DNA of 10,520 bases from assembly GCA_030681075.1 (NCBI GenBank), contig JAUXUE010000073.1, forward strand, positions 1 through 10,520, written 5' to 3'. Source of the stretch: Candidatus Amesbacteria bacterium. Its GTDB lineage: Bacteria; Patescibacteriota; Microgenomatia; CAZETR01; Amesbacteraceae. The stretch's first letter is position 1, and every line of letters begins with the position of its first letter. Under the pieces are notes generated by a model. That model saw nothing but the letters and a program-made list of their open reading frames with translations. It made no database searches and was not told the origin of the DNA. The position numbers and the translations under genes are program-made. Of the stretch, positions 1-6,295 are shown one piece after another.

Positions 1-2
1 AA

Positions 3-551
3 ATTCACAAGCAAGAGCAGATCGAAATTACTCCGCAAAAGATCGAGGAGGTCAAAAAAGCGATAGAAGAACGTAGACCCATTGTCCAGATTATCATTGC
101 CCGTAAAACAGAGAAACTTCCCGAATGGATCGAGGAACACAAACGAGAAGTAATCCGCGAAACGCCAAAATTTGAGAAATTAAAAATTGAAATGAAAAAA
201 GAATTTGATATTCCGGAAAAATCTCGAATACCTGAAAAGATCGAACAACGCATAGAAAATAAAATAGAAGAAAGACGTGAAGAAATACGGGAGAATATTC
301 AGGAAAAGATTGAGGAGAGAATAGAATTGAGACCTACCCCTTCGCCTACGGCTACGGTAGGTACAAGCACCCCAACACCATTCCCTACTCCTACTCCAAA
401 TGCCAGTCCCAAACCGGAAGTTGAAGATCCAAAACCATCTCCCTCACCTTTGTTAATTCCAAATACATTAATAAACCCAAAGAATATTCTTTACAGAAAC
501 GACGATAAAGACAAAAAACCCAAAAAGGAAACCGCCTTCAATAAAGACTAA
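3..551 (+). CDS. Partial coiled-coil, Pro/Thr-rich protein of unknown function (5' end missing)
   Basis: The frame is open from the left edge with no stop, so the gene begins outside the window; a Met at 192 is internal and need not be the start. The visible part is about 182 residues. The first 115 or so are highly charged and helix-prone, with repeated E/K/R/I heptad-like stretches (EKIEQRIENKIEERREEIRE), which suggests a coiled coil. A Pro/Thr/Ser-rich linker follows (PTPSPTAT, PTPFPTPTP, PKPSPSP), typical of cell-surface or secreted proteins of Microgenomates-like bacteria. The tail is basic (DKDKKPKKE). No catalytic domain is visible. The signal peptide or anchor, if any, lies outside the window. 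It converges on the tRNA gene with only 6 bases between them. The reading frame is secure; the function is unknown. Confidence 0.75.
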   Translation: MHKQEQIEITPQKIEEVKKAIEERRPIVQIIIARKTEKLPEWIEEHKREVIRETPKFEKLKIEMKKEFDIPEKSRIPEKIEQRIENKIEERREEIRENIQEKIEERIELRPTPSPTATVGTSTPTPFPTPTPNASPKPEVEDPKPSPSPLLIPNTLINPKNILYRNDDKDKKPKKETAFNKD

Positions 552-557
552 ACTTAA

Positions 558-633
558 TGGTGGGTCGCCCAGGAGTCGAACCTGGCGCCTCGTTCTTATC
601 AGGAACGCGTTATAACCGCTAAACTAGCGACCC
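558..633 (-). tRNA. tRNA-Ile (anticodon GAU), CCA encoded
   Basis: Reading the minus strand from 633, a complete cloverleaf folds. The acceptor stem is GGGTCGC (633-627) with GCGACCC (568-562), and the discriminator is A at 561. The D arm is GTT...AAC. The anticodon stem is CGTTC/GAACG around loop CTGATAA, giving anticodon GAT. The T arm is CCAGG-TTCGACT-CCTGG. The CCA end is genomically encoded at 558-560. Anticodon GAU reads the AUC and AUU isoleucine codons. It lies 10 bases downstream of the RNHCP gene and has its own near-ideal -10 box. Confidence 0.96.
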
Positions 634-642
634 GCGAGCTTA

Positions 643-671
643 ATTATACTATAGAAAGACTATCTAGTGAG
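643..671 (-). promoter_or_regulatory. Candidate sigma70-type promoter for tRNA-Ile
   Basis: A perfect TATAAT sits at 648-643 on the minus strand, 9 bases before the mature tRNA 5' end, which is about right for transcription starting just upstream of the tRNA. The matching -35 at 671-666 (CTCACT, 17-bp spacer) is poor, only 3 of 6 against TTGACA. The TATAAT also contains the TAA stop of the RNHCP gene, so the promoter and the upstream stop codon share bases. The tRNA may still be partly cotranscribed with the metal operon. Confidence 0.5.
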
Positions 672-925
672 GATGTTTTGTTTCTCTTCTCTTCCCCACA
701 CCTCTCACACTTGTGAATCACCACAAACCCTCCATCCTTGGTTTCGATATTAATCGGCTTCATCATGCCCTGGCAGGAATTTAGTCTGTCACCGGGATTG
801 ATATCGACGTGCTTGCTGTATAGGCACTTGGGGCAATGATTGGTGTAACCATTACCCACGACATCAGCGCCACAATTCTGACACCAAAAATCCTCAACTT
901 TTTTTTGAAATTTCTTTGATTTCAT
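644..925 (-). CDS. RNHCP domain zinc-ribbon protein
   Basis: This 93-residue protein is essentially one RNHCP domain (Pfam family of that name). Cys pairs are visible at C15/C18 (CQNC), C31/C34 inside the TNHCPKC signature (28-34), a single C51, and C73/C76 (CERC) followed by RN at 81-82. This arrangement suggests two zinc knuckles. The motifs GNGYTNHCPKCLYSKHVD and PGDR are typical of the family. The biochemical role of the family is not established to my knowledge; a cytoplasmic metal- or nucleic-acid-binding role is plausible. Its start overlaps the 3' end of the 62-aa gene by 32 bases, with a GGA four bases before the ATG, so it is likely translated with the copper ATPase operon. The family call is secure; the function is open. 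Confidence 0.88.
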   Translation of the reverse strand: MKSKKFQKKVEDFWCQNCGADVVGNGYTNHCPKCLYSKHVDINPGDRLNSCQGMMKPINIETKDGGFVVIHKCERCGEEKRNKTSSLDSLSIV

Positions 926-1082
926 TTTCCAAAGATCTCACAATATCTCTTAACACCATAACTTCAGAATACCGCAGTTCGGACAGAGAGCTTTCGTGTT
1001 TGACCCCATGAAAGTATTTCATCTTCTCGGCTAACTTGGCTTTGTATTTGACCAGATCTGCCTGAAGTTGAGCTAGTTTCAT
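894..1082 (-). CDS. Small helical/coiled-coil protein of unknown function
   Basis: This 62-residue protein is rich in Leu, Lys and Glu, with no membrane segment and no cysteine. Residues 1-25 ([21 protein letters not shown]) and 40-60 ([19 protein letters not shown]) have heptad-like hydrophobic spacing around a short central stretch with two His residues (YFHGVKHES). It could form a helical hairpin. Its ATG overlaps the TGA of the upstream ATPase as ATGA (1079-1082), a classic translational-coupling arrangement, with a purine-rich GGGATGGGTAA just ahead. Its 3' end overlaps the RNHCP gene by 32 bases. I do not recognise a family. The overlaps at both ends make it a credible gene despite its size. 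Confidence 0.7.
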   Translation of the reverse strand: MKLAQLQADLVKYKAKLAEKMKYFHGVKHESSLSELRYSEVMVLRDIVRSLENEIKEISKKS

Positions 1083-3331
1083 TTACCCATCCCAGAACTA
1101 AATCTGGCAAATTCGAGAAATAACCAGGCAAAGCCGATGGTCATGGCAAAGGGCGCCATAATAGAAACATAATTTTTGTGACCGGGTTTATAGCCTCTTA
1201 ATAACAACGAATTACTGACCACTGAAATAGAGGACAGGGCCATAGCCAATCCTGCCAACTCAGGCTTGAGAATCAATCCTGCAAAAGAAAATACCCGAGC
1301 CGCAATTGGTATACCGGCCACATTGTAAAACAAAGCAAAGAACATGTTTTGTTTGATCTTTTGCATGGTTTCTTTGGATAAATCTATCGCATGAACCACA
1401 TCGCGGAGATCATTTTTGATTATCACTATTCCCCCCGATTCCATGGCCACATCGGTCCCCGATCCCATAGCGATACCAAGATCTGCCTGAGCCAGAGCCG
1501 GAGCGTCATTAATTCCATCACCCACCATCGCCACCTTCTTGCCTTGCTCTTGAAACCTCTTGACTTCACCAGCTTTATCTTGGGGTAAAACTTCAGCTAG
1601 GACATTGGTAATACCAACTTGTTGAGCAATTGCCCTCGCCGTTCTTGTGTTGTCTCCGGTAATCATCCAGACTTCTATGCCCATTCTGATCAATCGTTCC
1701 ACTGCCTCTTTGGAAGTTTCTTTGACAGTATCGGCAACGGCAATAGCTCCCAAGACTTCGCCCTCAGAGGACAATTCCATGACCGTCTTACCCATGTTTT
1801 CCAGATCATGATAACTTTTATATTTTGGCTTGCCAAAGAAATAAGTTTTTCCAGAAATTGTTCCCGATATGCCTTCGCCAGGAATAGCTTTGAAATCCAA
1901 GACTTCAAACAATTCGCCTGTATGTTTTTTGACGATGGCTTCGGCCAGCGAATGCTCAGAATATTTTTCCAGAGAGGCTGCAATTTTCAAGACATCTCCA
2001 ATAACGTCGGTTACTTCTGGGTGTCCTTTGGTTATAGTTCCAGTCTTATCAAAAATAATAGTTTTGACTTTGCAGGCTGCTTCCAACGGTTCTCCGCCTT
2101 TGACCAAAATCCCGTGCTCCGCTCCCTTGCCGGTACCGACCATAATAGCCGTCGGTGTTGCTAGACCCAGAGCGCAAGGGCAGGCTATGACAATGACTGC
2201 GGTAAAGGCCATAAGCGAAAAAGAAAGTGAAGCACCAAGCACTAAATACCAAATTCCAAAGGTAACTAGATCAACAATTATTACAGCTGGTACAAACCAA
2301 GCAGAAATTTTGTCGGCAAAAGCTTGAATCGGTGCCTTGGACCCTTGGGCATCCTCAACAAGTTTAATAATTTGCGAGAGAGTACTTTCAGAGCCTACCC
2401 GGGTCGCTTCCATTTCAAAGCTCCCGGTCTTGTTGATAGTCGCTCCTATGACATTGTCCCCCACCTGCTTTTCCACGGGCAGGCTTTCGCCGGTAATCAT
2501 CGATTCGTCAATAGCTGACGATCCTTTCAAAATTACCCCATCTACCGGGATCTTTTCTCCCGGACGAACTAAAACCACGTCACCTTTGACCACTTGATCA
2601 ATGGGAATATCCAGAGTTTCACCATTACGGATGACCCGGGCTGTTTTGGCCGCAAGGCCCATCAATTTTTGGATAGCCTCAGAGGTTCTACCCTTCGCTT
2701 TGGCTTCCAGAAATTTACCCAAAATCACAAAAGTAATCAGAAAAGCCGCAGTCTCAAAATATAATTCGGGAATTTTCATGAAAAAATTAATAGCACTATA
2801 AAAATAAGCCACAGAAGTGCCAATGGCAATCAGAGAATCCATATTGAAAGTCCGCATTTTTAGAGCCGACCACATACCCCGGTAAAATCCAGCCCCAAGA
2901 ATAAATTGCACTGGGGTGGCCAATATAAACGAAATAATTCCGATGTATGGAAGTAAGGATGTTGATCCGGGCAATCCGCTAAAAAAATTAAAAAGCATGA
3001 AATAAATCATGGGAGCGGACAACACAAAACTCCACAAAAATTTATGCCACTCGTTTTTTATTTTTTCGCTTTCATCAATGACTTTTTCCGAGGCTTTATA
3101 ACCGGCCTTGGCCACAGCATTTTCTAAATCAATAATTTTGGCAAGACTGGGATCATAGACAATACTGGCTTTTTCTGAGGCAAAATTAACTCGGGCTTCG
3201 GACACTCCTGCTACTTTTTTGAGTTGTCTCTCAATAATATTGGCACAAGATGAGCAGTGCATGCCCGAAATAGCCAAACTTATTCTTTCAGTTTTTTTCA
3301 TATTACTTATTATATCCTCTGGAGATAACAT
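1079..3331 (-). CDS. copA: Copper-translocating P1B-type ATPase, CopA type (HMA + CPC)
   Basis: This is a membrane pump that couples ATP hydrolysis to Cu(+) (or Ag+) export from the cytoplasm. It is full length at 750 residues. In order, it has one N-terminal heavy-metal-associated domain with GMHCSSC (C26, C29), a pair of helices before the core, the actuator motif TGES, the membrane metal site CPC (C384-P385-C386), the phosphorylated Asp in DKTGT (D428), the nucleotide-binding SEHSL segment (H460), the hinge GDGINDAP (near 604) and final helices with YN and MxxSS, the remaining P1B-1 ligands. The usual SEHPL Pro is Ser here (S461), an oddity in the ATP-binding loop. Two starts are possible: this one at 3331, overlapping the upstream gene by 29 bases, or MKKTER at 3301, one base after the upstream stop and directly before the HMA domain. 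Neither has a strong ribosome site. It is in an operon with the HMA-DsbD-cupredoxin gene upstream and is coupled downstream to the 62-aa gene. Confidence 0.95.
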   Translation of the reverse strand: MLSPEDIISNMKKTERISLAISGMHCSSCANIIERQLKKVAGVSEARVNFASEKASIVYDPSLAKIIDLENAVAKAGYKASEKVIDESEKIKNEWHKFLWSFVLSAPMIYFMLFNFFSGLPGSTSLLPYIGIISFILATPVQFILGAGFYRGMWSALKMRTFNMDSLIAIGTSVAYFYSAINFFMKIPELYFETAAFLITFVILGKFLEAKAKGRTSEAIQKLMGLAAKTARVIRNGETLDIPIDQVVKGDVVLVRPGEKIPVDGVILKGSSAIDESMITGESLPVEKQVGDNVIGATINKTGSFEMEATRVGSESTLSQIIKLVEDAQGSKAPIQAFADKISAWFVPAVIIVDLVTFGIWYLVLGASLSFSLMAFTAVIVIACPCALGLATPTAIMVGTGKGAEHGILVKGGEPLEAACKVKTIIFDKTGTITKGHPEVTDVIGDVLKIAASLEKYSEHSLAEAIVKKHTGELFEVLDFKAIPGEGISGTISGKTYFFGKPKYKSYHDLENMGKTVMELSSEGEVLGAIAVADTVKETSKEAVERLIRMGIEVWMITGDNTRTARAIAQQVGITNVLAEVLPQDKAGEVKRFQEQGKKVAMVGDGINDAPALAQADLGIAMGSGTDVAMESGGIVIIKNDLRDVVHAIDLSKETMQKIKQNMFFALFYNVAGIPIAARVFSFAGLILKPELAGLAMALSSISVVSNSLLLRGYKPGHKNYVSIMAPFAMTIGFAWLFLEFARFSSGMGK

Positions 3332-4628
3332 TAAACAATCCGTTGTACATGCCCATGGTACAGGAAAAACGGATAGTCCCGGCTTCAGTTGGCGTAAATT
3401 CTATAATATTTTCTCCCTTGCGTAAGCCCTGACGGATATTCAGCTTGCTGGAAATTATACTGCTGGCGCAGGTATTAATATTTTTGGAAGTAATAATCCA
3501 GCGCACGGGAATGCCTTGGGTAATCGTAAAATTATTGGGGCTATAACCATCGCTGTCTTGGATCATATATATTTCTTGGACACCGTCGACAATCGTTTGC
3601 TTACCCAATACTTTTGGTGTTTCCAAGAAATTAATCCCCAATAAATTCAGGCCGTTGGAAATATTGAAAATAGCCAGCATGGCCACGACGACCCCCGCGC
3701 CCTTAAAAAAATATCTGGCAACCGATCCCTTGACAACAGATGTCAGTCCCCCTACTCCCAATAGTCCCGGAGCAGTCCCAAGAGCAAAGACCCCGAGAGT
3801 CAGAGCGCCAGTAATAGGACTGCCCGTACTCATGGCATAGAGTTGCATGGCTTGGGTAAAGCCACAGGGCAGGAAAAATGTCGAAGCTCCCAAAATAACC
3901 GGATTAGTTTGCTCCTTAATACCAAAATATTGACTAATAGATTTGGGTAAAGTAAATGAAATCTTTTTGAGGACTGGAAAAATGTCTATAAGTTGGCCAC
4001 CTAGAATCAGCATAACAAATCCCACGACGATGGTTAATATTCCAAGGATCGATGTCGAAAGCTGAAAGAAAGATCCCGCCCAGCCAATTATTCCCCCAAA
4101 AATAAAATAGGAAATTATCCGGCCTAAATTAAAAAGCAGGTGGGGCTTGAATTTTTCCAATCTGGAGGCTCCGGGATTCTCAGCGGAAAATCTAGCGGCG
4201 GCTCCCAAGACTAATCCCCCAACCAAGGCCATACAGGTCGAGACTCCAGCAGTCAGTCCAATCAAAAAAACTACTGGCAAACTATTGTAGCTTCCGGATA
4301 TAGAATCCGTCAGACCAAATACTCCAACACCCTTAGCCAATAAAAAGGTTCCCATGACAAACAGAAAAACTATTCCTAGTTCCCGGTAGTCCCGAATATT
4401 TTTGGATATCCAGCCATGCTGATCAATGCCTTCCGTATATCCGGCATCTTCGATGGCTTTTATGACAGCTTTACTGTCCAGATTATTTTGATAGTCAATA
4501 ACAGCTATCCCCTTTTGATGATGGACAGATGCTTTGATCACATTGGGGACTTTGAGAATTTCTTCTTCCAAAATTATCTCGCATGACCGGCAATGCATGC
4601 CCTTGATATGTACTTTGCAACTTTGCAT
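3303..4628 (-). CDS. HMA - DsbD/TauE-like membrane domain - cupredoxin fusion, copper handling
   Basis: This is a 441-residue three-part protein. Residues 1-70 form a heavy-metal-associated domain with MHCRSC (C13, C16). Residues about 85-330 form a six-or-more-helix membrane domain of the DsbD_2/UreH type, often annotated as sulfite exporter TauE/SafE, with conserved Cys in [13 protein letters not shown] (C132) and [15 protein letters not shown] (C255). Residues about 345-440 form an extracytoplasmic cupredoxin-like domain with NINTC (C387) and FSCTMGM (C423, M425, M427) as likely copper ligands; the usual first His ligand appears replaced by Cys. The protein probably moves copper or electrons between the cytoplasmic HMA and the outer cupredoxin. 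The start is the ATG at 4628; a TTG two codons upstream (4634) is possible, and no clear ribosome site separates them. It lies directly upstream of copA. Domain order is clear; the transported species is not. Confidence 0.9.
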   Translation of the reverse strand: MQSCKVHIKGMHCRSCEIILEEEILKVPNVIKASVHHQKGIAVIDYQNNLDSKAVIKAIEDAGYTEGIDQHGWISKNIRDYRELGIVFLFVMGTFLLAKGVGVFGLTDSISGSYNSLPVVFLIGLTAGVSTCMALVGGLVLGAAARFSAENPGASRLEKFKPHLLFNLGRIISYFIFGGIIGWAGSFFQLSTSILGILTIVVGFVMLILGGQLIDIFPVLKKISFTLPKSISQYFGIKEQTNPVILGASTFFLPCGFTQAMQLYAMSTGSPITGALTLGVFALGTAPGLLGVGGLTSVVKGSVARYFFKGAGVVVAMLAIFNISNGLNLLGINFLETPKVLGKQTIVDGVQEIYMIQDSDGYSPNNFTITQGIPVRWIITSKNINTCASSIISSKLNIRQGLRKGENIIEFTPTEAGTIRFSCTMGMYNGLFNVISRGYNK

Positions 4629-4651
4629 AAACAAGAGCTTACATGAGTGGC

Positions 4652-4671
4652 TATGAAGATTTTATGAAGAC
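4652..4671 (+). repeat. Direct repeat A, copy 1 (20 bp, 19/20 identical to 5261-5280)
   Basis: TATGAAGATTTTATGAAGAC here and TATGAATATTTTATGAAGAC at 5261-5280 differ at one base. On the minus strand it reads as two TCTTCATA half-sites separated by AAA, 24 bases ahead of the HMA fusion gene start. It could be an operator, or the trace of duplication around the inserted DUF559 module. Confidence 0.65.
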
Positions 4672-4681
4672 ACCCCGTTGT

Positions 4682-4692
4682 ATACCACCCCC
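4682..4692 (+). repeat. Left terminal inverted repeat (11 bp)
   Basis: ATACCACCCCC is the exact reverse complement of 5149-5159. Identity stops at the next outward base (T at 4681 against T at 5160). The following bases (CACCCTATCATACCCCCTC) are also C-rich. Confidence 0.7.
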
Positions 4693-4715
4693 ACCCTATC
4701 ATACCCCCTCTTTCA

Positions 4716-4737
4716 TCTCCCCCTACACAGGGGGAGA
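4716..4737 (+). repeat. Left hairpin of the DUF559 element
   Basis: TCTCCCCC-TACACA-GGGGGAGA forms a perfect 8-bp stem with a 6-base loop, 18 bases upstream of the DUF559 start codon. No T-tract follows on either strand, so it does not look like an intrinsic terminator. Confidence 0.75.
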
Positions 4738-4755
4738 AAGAGATAATATATAGAT

Positions 4756-5172
4756 ATGTTGGGCGACAAACGAAAATATATTTATAATGTCCCAAATCTT
4801 AAACTTAAACGTCAATATTTACGTAATAATGCTACAAACGCGGAAAAAACATTATGGCAAGAATTAAAAAACTCGAAAATAGGATATAAATTCCGTCGCC
4901 AATTTAGTGTCACGGGATATATTTTGGATTTTTATTGTCCAGAAAAAAGATTGGCGGTTGAATTAGATGGAGAAATTCACAAATCAAAAACTAAATACGA
5001 CAGATACCGTGACCAATATTTAGAAGCAATGGTTATAAAAACAATTCGTTTTACAAATAATCAAGTAGAAAATGATTTACAGAATGTAATTAAGGTAATT
5101 AGTGGATATCTTTCCCCCTCCTGTGTAGGAGGGGGTGTCCATCAGGACGGGGGTGGTATTAGAAACTCTTGA
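4756..5172 (+). CDS. DUF559 endonuclease-like protein
   Basis: This 138-residue protein has the DUF559 (Vsr/very-short-patch-repair-like fold) signature. In order it shows NATNAEKTLWQ with E30, FRRQF (46-50), the putative catalytic core LDFYCPEKRLAVELDG with D58, E69 and D71, then YDRYRDQYL and IRFTN. The D-E-x-D pattern is intact, so it is probably an active or recently active metal-dependent nuclease. Its substrate is unknown. The last 20 or so residues (119-138, Gly/Pro/Ser-rich) are not domain sequence but translation of the right hairpin and inverted repeat. It is the only plus-strand gene in the interior of the window, converges on the DUF2933-like micro-ORF with 3 bases between the ends, and sits between two metal-operon blocks. 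No strong ribosome site is seen; the GGGGGAG of the hairpin is too far away (about 19 bases). Confidence 0.9.
   Translation: MLGDKRKYIYNVPNLKLKRQYLRNNATNAEKTLWQELKNSKIGYKFRRQFSVTGYILDFYCPEKRLAVELDGEIHKSKTKYDRYRDQYLEAMVIKTIRFTNNQVENDLQNVIKVISGYLSPSCVGGGVHQDGGGIRNS
5114..5135 (+). repeat. Right hairpin of the DUF559 element, inside the coding sequence
   Basis: CCCCCTCC-TGTGTA-GGAGGGGG forms a perfect 8-bp stem with a 6-base loop, and lies within the 3' end of the DUF559 reading frame. A further short stem (GTCC-ATCA-GGAC, 5137-5148) follows directly. No T-tract is present. Confidence 0.75.
5149..5159 (+). repeat. Right terminal inverted repeat (11 bp)
   Basis: GGGGGTGGTAT is the exact reverse complement of 4682-4692. 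It is translated as part of the DUF559 protein tail, and the stop codon lies 11 bases further on, outside the repeat. Confidence 0.7.
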
Positions 5173-5175
5173 AAT

Positions 5176-5238
5176 TTATTTCTCGTGCTTACCATGTCCC
5201 CGCATCATCCAAACGTGCATGAGGATACAAATAAGCAA
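5176..5238 (-). CDS. DUF2933-like Met/His-rich micro-protein, possibly 5'-shortened
   Basis: This is a 20-residue frame from a TTG start (MLICILMHVWMMRGHGKHEK). An AGGTGG ribosome site at 5253-5248 lies 9 bases upstream. The sequence closely resembles the conserved end of DUF2933 proteins, where a hydrophobic stretch runs into LMHxxMMRGxHG. These are small membrane proteins found with copper and mercury genes. In frame upstream the sequence continues as IFRWFAPL (from an ATA at 5259) until a TAA, which would complete a membrane helix. The start is therefore uncertain: an ATA start, a lost ATG, or the TTG are all possible. It follows the GDCCVxC gene on the same strand by 32 bases. The Met and His residues could bind Cu(+) or Cu(2+). 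It may be a real microprotein or a remnant clipped at its start. Confidence 0.5.
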   Translation of the reverse strand: MLICILMHVWMMRGHGKHEK

Positions 5239-5260
5239 TGGTGCAAACCACCTAAATATT

Positions 5261-5280
5261 TATGAATATTTTATGAAGAC
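5261..5280 (+). repeat. Direct repeat A, copy 2 (19/20 identical to 4652-4671)
   Basis: It overlaps the last codons and TAA stop of the GDCCVxC gene and precedes the DUF2933-like micro-ORF on the minus strand. A further partial TTCATAAATATTT follows, so the region holds about three TTCATAAA-like units. Confidence 0.65.
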
Positions 5281-5468
5281 TCTATTTTTTGTTTTGAAGG
5301 ACATTTAGTATCAGCATATGAGCAAAAGACACAACAATCGCCTGGTTTTGGCTTGAGCGTTTCACCACACTTTTGACATTTATAAAAAAACTGACAGGCA
5401 TCAGTTGGCATGATTACTTTCTGAATTTCTCCACATTTAGGACAAGTCAAATTAGTTTCTGTCTGCAT
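5271..5468 (-). CDS. GDCCVxC domain protein (Cys form)
   Basis: This 65-residue Cys-rich protein carries the family-defining GDCCVFCSYADTKCP segment (GDCC at 43-46, C49, C56). In front are a zinc-ribbon-like CPKC (C9, C12), C25 and CQKC (C31, C34). The family name covers (seleno)proteins because some members use selenocysteine in the CCVxC motif. Here all positions are TGT or TGC codons, so this is the Cys version. Members are commonly found beside mercury or copper resistance genes, which fits here, and a role in binding or reducing soft metals in the cytoplasm is plausible but unproven. It starts 2 bases after the BRO gene's stop and is followed by the DUF2933-like micro-ORF. Its first codons (ATG CAG ACA) and upstream bases match those of the BRO gene. 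Confidence 0.88.
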   Translation of the reverse strand: MQTETNLTCPKCGEIQKVIMPTDACQFFYKCQKCGETLKPKPGDCCVFCSYADTKCPSKQKIESS

Positions 5469-5479
5469 ACTTATATTTT
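5449..5479 (+). repeat. Direct repeat B, copy 1 (31 bp, 26/31 identical to 6276-6306)
   Basis: It spans the start codon of the GDCCVxC gene and shares an 11-base perfect core, CTGTCTGCATA, with 6286-6296. The two copies bracket the BRO gene almost exactly. Confidence 0.55.
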
Positions 5480-6295
5480 CTTGGATAGTCTTGGAAGATA
5501 GTTTGATCCAGTGACTACTCTTTTACCAGTTTTTTGCTCCAATTCAACTCTGGCATTTCTGGCTATTCCGCCCCCTTTTCTGGCCGGAATTTTATTTTCA
5601 TCTAATCCTTTTGCCTCCATGGTTTCGGCAATCTGGCGGGTGGAAAGTTCTGCTAATGCTGTAAAAACCAATTCCGCGTCTGTCATATGATCGCGCAGAT
5701 TTTGTGTCTTCAGGCCTTTGAATTTTTTGTGTTGTTTGACTGACAAATCACTCCATTCTTGATGAATAATATTTGTCAGAATCGCATACTCATCTTGTTC
5801 TTGAACTTCGTTATCTTTCCAATAATCAGTCAGCTTGTTTCTGATCTCTTGTCCCATCATCCGCTGTTGGATCCATTTATTACTGCGGCCCATTCTCTGC
5901 CAATATGACCTTGAACGATTCAAGGCCTTTTCAGGATCAGATATTTCCCGAATTCTTTCGTAACCGACCTTTGCCAGCCAAAGTTTTATTGGTTCTGCCT
6001 TTGAACTCGGAACTGATTGAATAAGACGTAATAACGTTTCTACGTCTGCAACGTCTGTTTTGTAAAGCTTTCCATCTGCCGACTTCATTTTCAGTTTGTC
6101 ACATTTTGTGACAGACTCGTTTCCTTCCTGCTTTAAGCGACTTTTGAGCGTTGTCCAGTAGCTTTGTGCCTTTTTAAAATTAACCTGTTGGGTAAGAACT
6201 GAAATAATATCAATAACTGAAAAATACCATTTTTCTTTTTTGCCGTCCCAAACCCGGCGGATTTTCTGGCCATCAAAAATTGTTACTGTCTGCAT
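5471..6295 (-). CDS. BRO-N domain protein, DinD-like (phage antirepressor type)
   Basis: This is a 274-residue protein. Residues about 5-110 match the BRO family N-terminal domain: FDGQKIRRVWDGKKEKWYFS followed by VIDIISVLTQ, then SYWTTLKSRL and KMKSADGKLYKTDVADVETLLRLIQSVPS. This is a DNA-binding domain of phage antirepressors and baculovirus BRO proteins. The C-terminal part (about 190-265; LRDHMTDAELVFTALAELSTRQIAE, then KGGGIARNARVELEQKTGK) resembles the end of the DNA-damage-inducible DinD protein. No membrane segment or metal motif is present. It sits between the CPD ATPase (9 bases upstream) and the GDCCVxC gene (2 bases downstream) and is read in the same direction. Its start has no clear ribosome site (AAAATAAAAAT before ATG). 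Near-identical bases cover its start and the start of the next gene, which suggests it was inserted. Family call good; biological role unknown. Confidence 0.85.
   Translation of the reverse strand: MQTVTIFDGQKIRRVWDGKKEKWYFSVIDIISVLTQQVNFKKAQSYWTTLKSRLKQEGNESVTKCDKLKMKSADGKLYKTDVADVETLLRLIQSVPSSKAEPIKLWLAKVGYERIREISDPEKALNRSRSYWQRMGRSNKWIQQRMMGQEIRNKLTDYWKDNEVQEQDEYAILTNIIHQEWSDLSVKQHKKFKGLKTQNLRDHMTDAELVFTALAELSTRQIAETMEAKGLDENKIPARKGGGIARNARVELEQKTGKRVVTGSNYLPRLSKKI

Larger units (their letters stand above)
4635..4755. other. Divergent intergenic region holding the left end of the DUF559 element
   Basis: This 121-bp spacer separates the minus-strand HMA fusion gene from the plus-strand DUF559 gene. 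From left to right it contains a 20-bp sequence that recurs at 5261, the left inverted repeat, a C-rich stretch and a perfect 8-bp hairpin. No convincing -35/-10 pair for the minus-strand gene is seen; TATGAT at 4704-4699 (minus) lacks a matching -35. An AT-rich GATAATATATAG lies directly before the DUF559 ATG and could act as its -10. Confidence 0.5.
4682..5159 (+). mobile_element. Putative small mobile element: DUF559 gene bounded by inverted repeats and hairpins
   Basis: The 11-bp ATACCACCCCC at 4682-4692 is repeated perfectly inverted at 5149-5159. Inside each end is a perfect 8-bp hairpin with a 6-base loop. The left loop is TACACA and the right loop is TGTGTA, its exact reverse complement, so the two hairpins are also inverted copies in layout. 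The unit is about 480 bp, encodes one nuclease-like protein on the strand opposite to all its neighbours, and interrupts an otherwise one-directional metal operon. I see no transposase and no simple short target duplication at the ends. That DUF559 genes act as mobile elements is an inference from this layout. Confidence 0.5.

Noticed and set aside
558..633. tRNA-Ile as an integration (att) site for a genomic island
   Set aside because: No integrase gene and no repeat of the tRNA 3' end is visible in the window.
1391..2801. Series of plus-strand frames opposite the CopA gene
   Set aside because: They are antisense shadows of a strongly supported ATPase and show no recognisable domains; the same applies to the frames opposite the CPD ATPase (6645-7964).
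4682..4737. CsoR-type copper operator in the C-rich ATACCACCCCC...ATACCCCC tract
   Set aside because: The C-tracts are arranged as direct, not inverted, repeats on this scale, and the true inverted partner lies 450 bases away at the other end of the DUF559 element.
4574..4795. 73-aa minus-strand frame across the DUF559 left end
   Set aside because: It runs through the hairpin and inverted repeat and overlaps two better-supported genes; the composition is that of translated repeat DNA.
4716..5135. Hairpins as Rho-independent terminators
   Set aside because: Neither hairpin is followed by a T-run on either strand; the right one lies inside an open coding frame.
5320..5345. Selenocysteine in the GDCCVxC protein
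   Set aside because: All Cys positions of the motif are TGT/TGC codons with no in-frame TGA, so this is the Cys form.
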